Notes under the pieces: generated by a model
Told to the model about the DNA's origin: nothing
The model's input: only the letters and a program-made list of their open reading frames with translations
Databases searched by the model: none
Made by a program: the position numbers and the translations under genes
IMG/VR virus record: IMGVR_UViG_3300040801_000735
Location: 1-42,575 of that record
DNA: 42,575 bases
Source: a virus
Direction: 5' to 3' (one strand)
Shown: one piece after another, positions 40,018-42,575 of the stretch
Layout of the letters: every line of letters starts with the position of its first letter
Position numbering within the stretch: the first letter of the stretch is position 1

Positions 40018-40481
40018 TTGAGCACCTCCAGACTTCCAATTCCGCACTTGCACTCGTGCAGGCCCGACATCGCGGATGCCCACACACGCTTGAACTTGAT
40101 GTCGTCCGTTCTAGGGGTGGTGTCGTCGACGACGTCGATGTAGCCACCGCTGAAGAAGATGCTGCGTGCACCGATGTACGAGATGTTCTTCGTGTGCCAC
40201 CGCAGGTTCGGGTGGTTCTTGCACGTCAGCATGATGTGTTCGCCCCACGGCTGTTCGGGGTCGATAGTGTCCTCACGCTGCTCGCGTTCGATCCAGTTCT
40301 GTTGCGCTTCCTGACAGTCGGGGCAGTAGCGCTGGCGCGCCGACCGCACGTCCATGAGGATCCTGTCCGCTCGCGCGCACGTCGCACACTTCCAGCCTGC
40401 TGCCAGTTGCATCCTGTCGAGGTGTGTGCACTTGACCTTGGGGAATCCCTCCTCAAAGTGCCTGTGGCAAACGATTGCCAT
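40014..40481 (-). CDS. Cys-rich zinc-binding protein
   Basis: A 155-residue protein with Cys5, Cys18, CATC (32-35), CPDC (53-56) and a later CKCG, enough for two or three zinc sites. GGGAG lies 8 bases before the ATG. No family; a nucleic-acid or protein-binding scaffold is possible. Confidence 0.65.
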   Translation of the reverse strand: MAIVCHRHFEEGFPKVKCTHLDRMQLAAGWKCATCARADRILMDVRSARQRYCPDCQEAQQNWIEREQREDTIDPEQPWGEHIMLTCKNHPNLRWHTKNISYIGARSIFFSGGYIDVVDDTTPRTDDIKFKRVWASAMSGLHECKCGIGSLEVLK

Positions 40482-40571
40482 GATGTCAGCTCCCTTCCTT
40501 TGGTTGCTTGTGCTGACATAGCCTAACTGGAACGTCGATCGTTCGCTCCAGTCAGACTAAACCACCACAAC

Positions 40572-40973
40572 CTACCTGAGGTCTTCGCACTCTTCGGCCA
40601 TCGCGAACCGAAGCTTCTCAACCTGGCTCACCTGTTCAGCAAGCCACATGATGTCCTCTTCCGCCCTGAACTGGCCGCCCCCATACCTGGGGTAGCCCTG
40701 TGTCCGCCGGACTGCTGCCGGGTGGCTGTAACCCTTCTTCACCAAGATCCTGATCGCGACCTGACGGTAGCTCAGGTGCTGACGCTCGTACTCCAGAACC
40801 TCCTCGATGTCAGCCAAGAGGCGATCCCTGTAACCCTTCAATGCCGCGTCCACGTTCAGTAGCATCGTAAGGTCGAGGTTCTCGATGGAGTACCGCTCGT
40901 CCCGAATCTGGTCGTCGTACTCATCTGTGTACTCCAAGACAGTACTCGTGACTGTCGGTGCCGTTGTTGTCAT
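40572..40973 (-). CDS. Hypothetical helical protein
   Basis: A 133-residue protein from the ATG at 40973 (GGAG upstream). Acidic N-terminus, long helices (LLADIEEVLEYERQHLSYRQ) and an HTH-like segment VAIRILVKKGYSHPAAVRRT. It may bind DNA. Confidence 0.6.
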   Translation of the reverse strand: MTTTAPTVTSTVLEYTDEYDDQIRDERYSIENLDLTMLLNVDAALKGYRDRLLADIEEVLEYERQHLSYRQVAIRILVKKGYSHPAAVRRTQGYPRYGGGQFRAEEDIMWLAEQVSQVEKLRFAMAEECEDLR

Positions 40974-40978
40974 GGTGT

Positions 40979-41188
40979 TCAACTCCACTTCTGGTACAGG
41001 TCGTAGTCAACCAACGTCAAGACCTGAGGAAGGGTGCAGTACGTGTCTTGTGTGTACGCTGCAACCTGGCTGAAGGTCTTGAGCATGTCCTCGGCTCCGG
41101 ACTCGTAGTCCTCCGGGCCGATGCCGTACTCTTCCTTGTACGCCTGCCTAACCTCTTCGGCCGTCCACCTTCTGGTAAACCTTGGCAT
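40979..41188 (-). CDS. Small hypothetical protein
   Basis: A 69-residue protein: MPRFTRRWTAEEVRQAYKEE, then an acidic middle and a helical end. AGGAGG lies upstream. Function unknown. Confidence 0.6.
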   Translation of the reverse strand: MPRFTRRWTAEEVRQAYKEEYGIGPEDYESGAEDMLKTFSQVAAYTQDTYCTLPQVLTLVDYDLYQKWS

Positions 41189-41196
41189 GACTCCTC

Positions 41197-41592
41197 CTAG
41201 TTCGGTAGTGTTGTGTTGGGGTTTGCCCTCACTGCCCAGTCGAACTGACTTGCTGGGATGAGGTCGCGCTGCCGTTCGAACGACAACGTTACTGCACCGT
41301 CAACCAACGGCATCCCTGCTGCCTCCTCGTCAGCACGTTGTGGTGCAACGACTCGGCGGTAGGAGCGCCGTTCTGCCTTGTGCTGGTTGTACGAGCGGCG
41401 TCCTTGACGTGCATATGTGCCCTTAGCACGCCTCTTGCTGGTGCTGTTAGGCGGCGTTGTCAAGGTGATGGCCTCGCCTTCCGTTGTCAGAGCCGTTGTC
41501 ATTGGGTTTACATCCGTTGGCCTTGTTGGTCTCTGAACATTAAGAACACGACCATCACTCAGAACGAGTGTGATATTTTCCGCCCTTGTCAT
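41197..41592 (-). CDS. Basic hypothetical protein
   Basis: A 131-residue protein with a strongly basic centre (SKRRAKGTYARQGRRSYNQH, then KAERRSYRRVV). GGAGGTGAACC precedes the ATG. First gene downstream of promoter P4. Possibly DNA- or RNA-binding. Confidence 0.65.
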   Translation of the reverse strand: MTRAENITLVLSDGRVLNVQRPTRPTDVNPMTTALTTEGEAITLTTPPNSTSKRRAKGTYARQGRRSYNQHKAERRSYRRVVAPQRADEEAAGMPLVDGAVTLSFERQRDLIPASQFDWAVRANPNTTLPN

Positions 41593-41648
41593 TTTTGGTT
41601 CACCTCCTTCCTATGCCCTTTGGTCTCTCTATATTTTCCTACATTTTT

Positions 41649-41706
41649 ATTATATGGGGACCTCATAGAGCCTTTCAAGTGACCGGGGCAGGTGCTTTTG
41701 AGGTGC
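41649..41706 (-). promoter_or_regulatory. Promoter P4 with paired GCACC boxes
   Basis: Minus strand: -35 TTGAAA (41673-41678), 18-base spacer containing GAGGT, -10 TATAAT (41649-41654), GCACCTCAAAAGCACC upstream. Spacings equal those of P3. Drives the gene starting at 41592. Confidence 0.8.
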
Positions 41707-42234
41707 TCTTTTTGTTCCTATGGGTTTCCACATAGACTTCATGACTTCACATGACAAAACCCGAAGAGATCGCCCGAAGGTGCAGATCGGCTCGTGGTGG
41801 TAGGAAAATAAGGTATTACTCTATTTAGGAATATATAATATATGTTATAAGATATAAAGAATGGAAGAACATTCATGTTCTCTTCTTATAGTCTTACGTG
41901 TATAGAACCCCCCTGTTTTGAGATAAAGCCTCATCCTCATTGTGGCTATTATATAACACTTTCGTTGCCTCATTAGCCCTAATTCAAAAACAGCCGCCCT
42001 GGTCGTACCCCAGAGGCCCTCCGGCCCGCCCCTCCCACCGCCGCCGCCCCCGTCCCGAATCCAGCCGACTTCCCTGTGGTTTGTCCTCGAGACACGGCTG
42101 CGCCGTTTGGCCATTCGGACCTTCAAGCGCATGCGAGTGCCCGTCTGCCAAGGGTCCTTTCCTTATGGAAGAATCTTCTGCGGGAAGGAAGTTGGCGGAA
42201 AGTAGGGAAGGGTCCGGACCCTGGTAGGGTAGAA

Positions 42235-42273
42235 GAAACCCCCGTTAGGAAGTGTCTTCCTAACGGAGGTTTC
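42235..42273 (-). terminator. Intrinsic terminator after HTH paralog 4
   Basis: 18-bp stem (arms 42235-42252 and 42256-42273, one mismatch) with a 3-base loop, followed on the minus strand by a T-rich run. It lies 20 bases beyond the HTH gene stop. Confidence 0.85.
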
Positions 42274-42292
42274 TTGACGGGTTAGAAGCTAG

Positions 42293-42529
42293 TTACGAAA
42301 GCTTCTTCGTCAGGTACTTCTCTGTCCACCGAAGAGCCTCTTCCGGGGAGATTCTTCCGTCGACAGTCTTGAGGTAACCCTTCTTGCTGTAGTTGTAAAA
42401 CATTTGAGGGGGAAGAGTCTGCTCGATGCCGGCCTCTTTGAGAAGACGGTTCACGATTTGGCAGAGACCGTACGGAGTAAGAGACTTCGTGGGGATGTAG
42501 CTTCCGACGTCGATAGTCAGGGTTTGCAT
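42293..42529 (-). CDS. HTH protein, paralog 4
   Basis: A 78-residue protein. Core: LTPYGLCQIVNRLLKEAGIE followed by LPPQMFYNYSKKGYLKTVDG, then ISPEEALRWTEKYLTKKL. Its compact form shows the minimal family domain without acidic tails. AAGGAAG lies upstream of the ATG. Single-gene unit with its own terminator; promoter probably at or beyond the window edge. Confidence 0.8.
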   Translation of the reverse strand: MQTLTIDVGSYIPTKSLTPYGLCQIVNRLLKEAGIEQTLPPQMFYNYSKKGYLKTVDGRISPEEALRWTEKYLTKKLS

Positions 42530-42575
42530 GATTCTTCCTTTCGAAGATACTTGGTTAGGACGGGAGTGGATCCAA

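Larger units (their letters stand above)
41593..42292. other. 700-base noncoding interval with AT-rich and C-rich tracts
   Basis: Contains promoter P4 (41649-41706), an AT-rich stretch of about 60 bases near 41810-41870 with TATA runs, a strongly C-rich plus strand near 42005-42060, a partial copy of the CTGTGGT part of the GTCTAA element (42074-42098), a perfect 12-bp palindrome GGGTCCGGACCC (42210-42221) and the terminator at 42235-42273. ORFs on either strand here have poor composition and no ribosome sites. Candidate for a replication origin, packaging site or genome end region. Confidence 0.6.

Noticed and set aside
40524-40550. Imperfect inverted repeat CTGGAACG/CGCTCCAG downstream of the gene at 40572
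   Set aside because: Could be a weak terminator, but the stem has mismatches and there is no T-run, so it was not listed as a feature.
41845-42132. ORFs on both strands in the skewed noncoding interval
   Set aside because: Composition is driven by C-rich and AT-rich tracts (poly-Gly or Pro/Ser), with no ribosome sites.

Overview
The window is a 42.6 kb piece of a tailed, double-stranded DNA phage genome with siphovirus-type morphology genes: a long tape measure protein, a -1 frameshifted tail chaperone, and a distal tail protein. The host is probably actinobacterial. That is inferred from the tail gene set, the modular peptidase endolysin, the strong AGGAGG ribosome sites with GTG starts, and the crowd of small zinc-ribbon and helix-turn-helix genes. 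The sequence does not prove a genus. No tRNA, rRNA, CRISPR array, insertion sequence, integrase or repressor was seen. Terminase and portal are absent and presumably lie outside the window.

Plus-strand late block, 1 to 16.76 kb: a repetitive Ala/Thr/Gly-rich structural protein (5' end cut by the window), a Mu gpI-like head protease/scaffold, decoration protein, major capsid protein, connector and completion proteins, tail terminator, tail tube, a tiny secreted peptide, tail chaperones with a GGGAAAC slippery site, tape measure, distal tail and minor tail proteins (one with a C1q-like end), a two-peptidase endolysin, and two or three holin-like membrane proteins. A near-perfect 16-bp inverted repeat (16763-16816) closes this block against the oppositely transcribed half.

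Minus-strand block, 42.5 down to 16.8 kb (read leftward). The right arm (34.3-42.5 kb) holds about 20 small genes. Four genes across the minus-strand block encode related HTH proteins with a PQ-x2-Y-x-Y core; three have their own hairpin terminators and at least two have recognisable promoters. Next come a SNF2 helicase and small zinc proteins. A consensus promoter at 30501-30529 precedes a replication/recombination operon: Cas4/RecB-like nuclease, Sak4-like ATPase, ssDNA-binding protein and primase-helicase. The operon continues into a 7-deazaguanine DNA-modification cluster (QueC, unknown, DJ-1/PfpI-like, QueD, QueE, FolE, MazG-like proteins, mini P-loop protein, DpdA-like transglycosylase), then a family-4 UDG/PolA fusion polymerase, small regulators and a RuvC-like resolvase.

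The genes suggest a phage that replicates with its own polymerase and primase-helicase, makes preQ0 from GTP, and swaps it into its DNA to resist host restriction. The most novel-looking features are: (1) a composite regulatory element of helically phased GTCTAA/TTAGAC half-sites around an exactly 41-bp spacer, in three copies (near 8.0, 17.4 and 34.35 kb); (2) extra proteins inside the preQ0 cluster that may alter the base; (3) the HTH paralog family; (4) two near-identical promoters with paired GCACC boxes; and (5) hairpin-dense and skewed noncoding regions near the right end.
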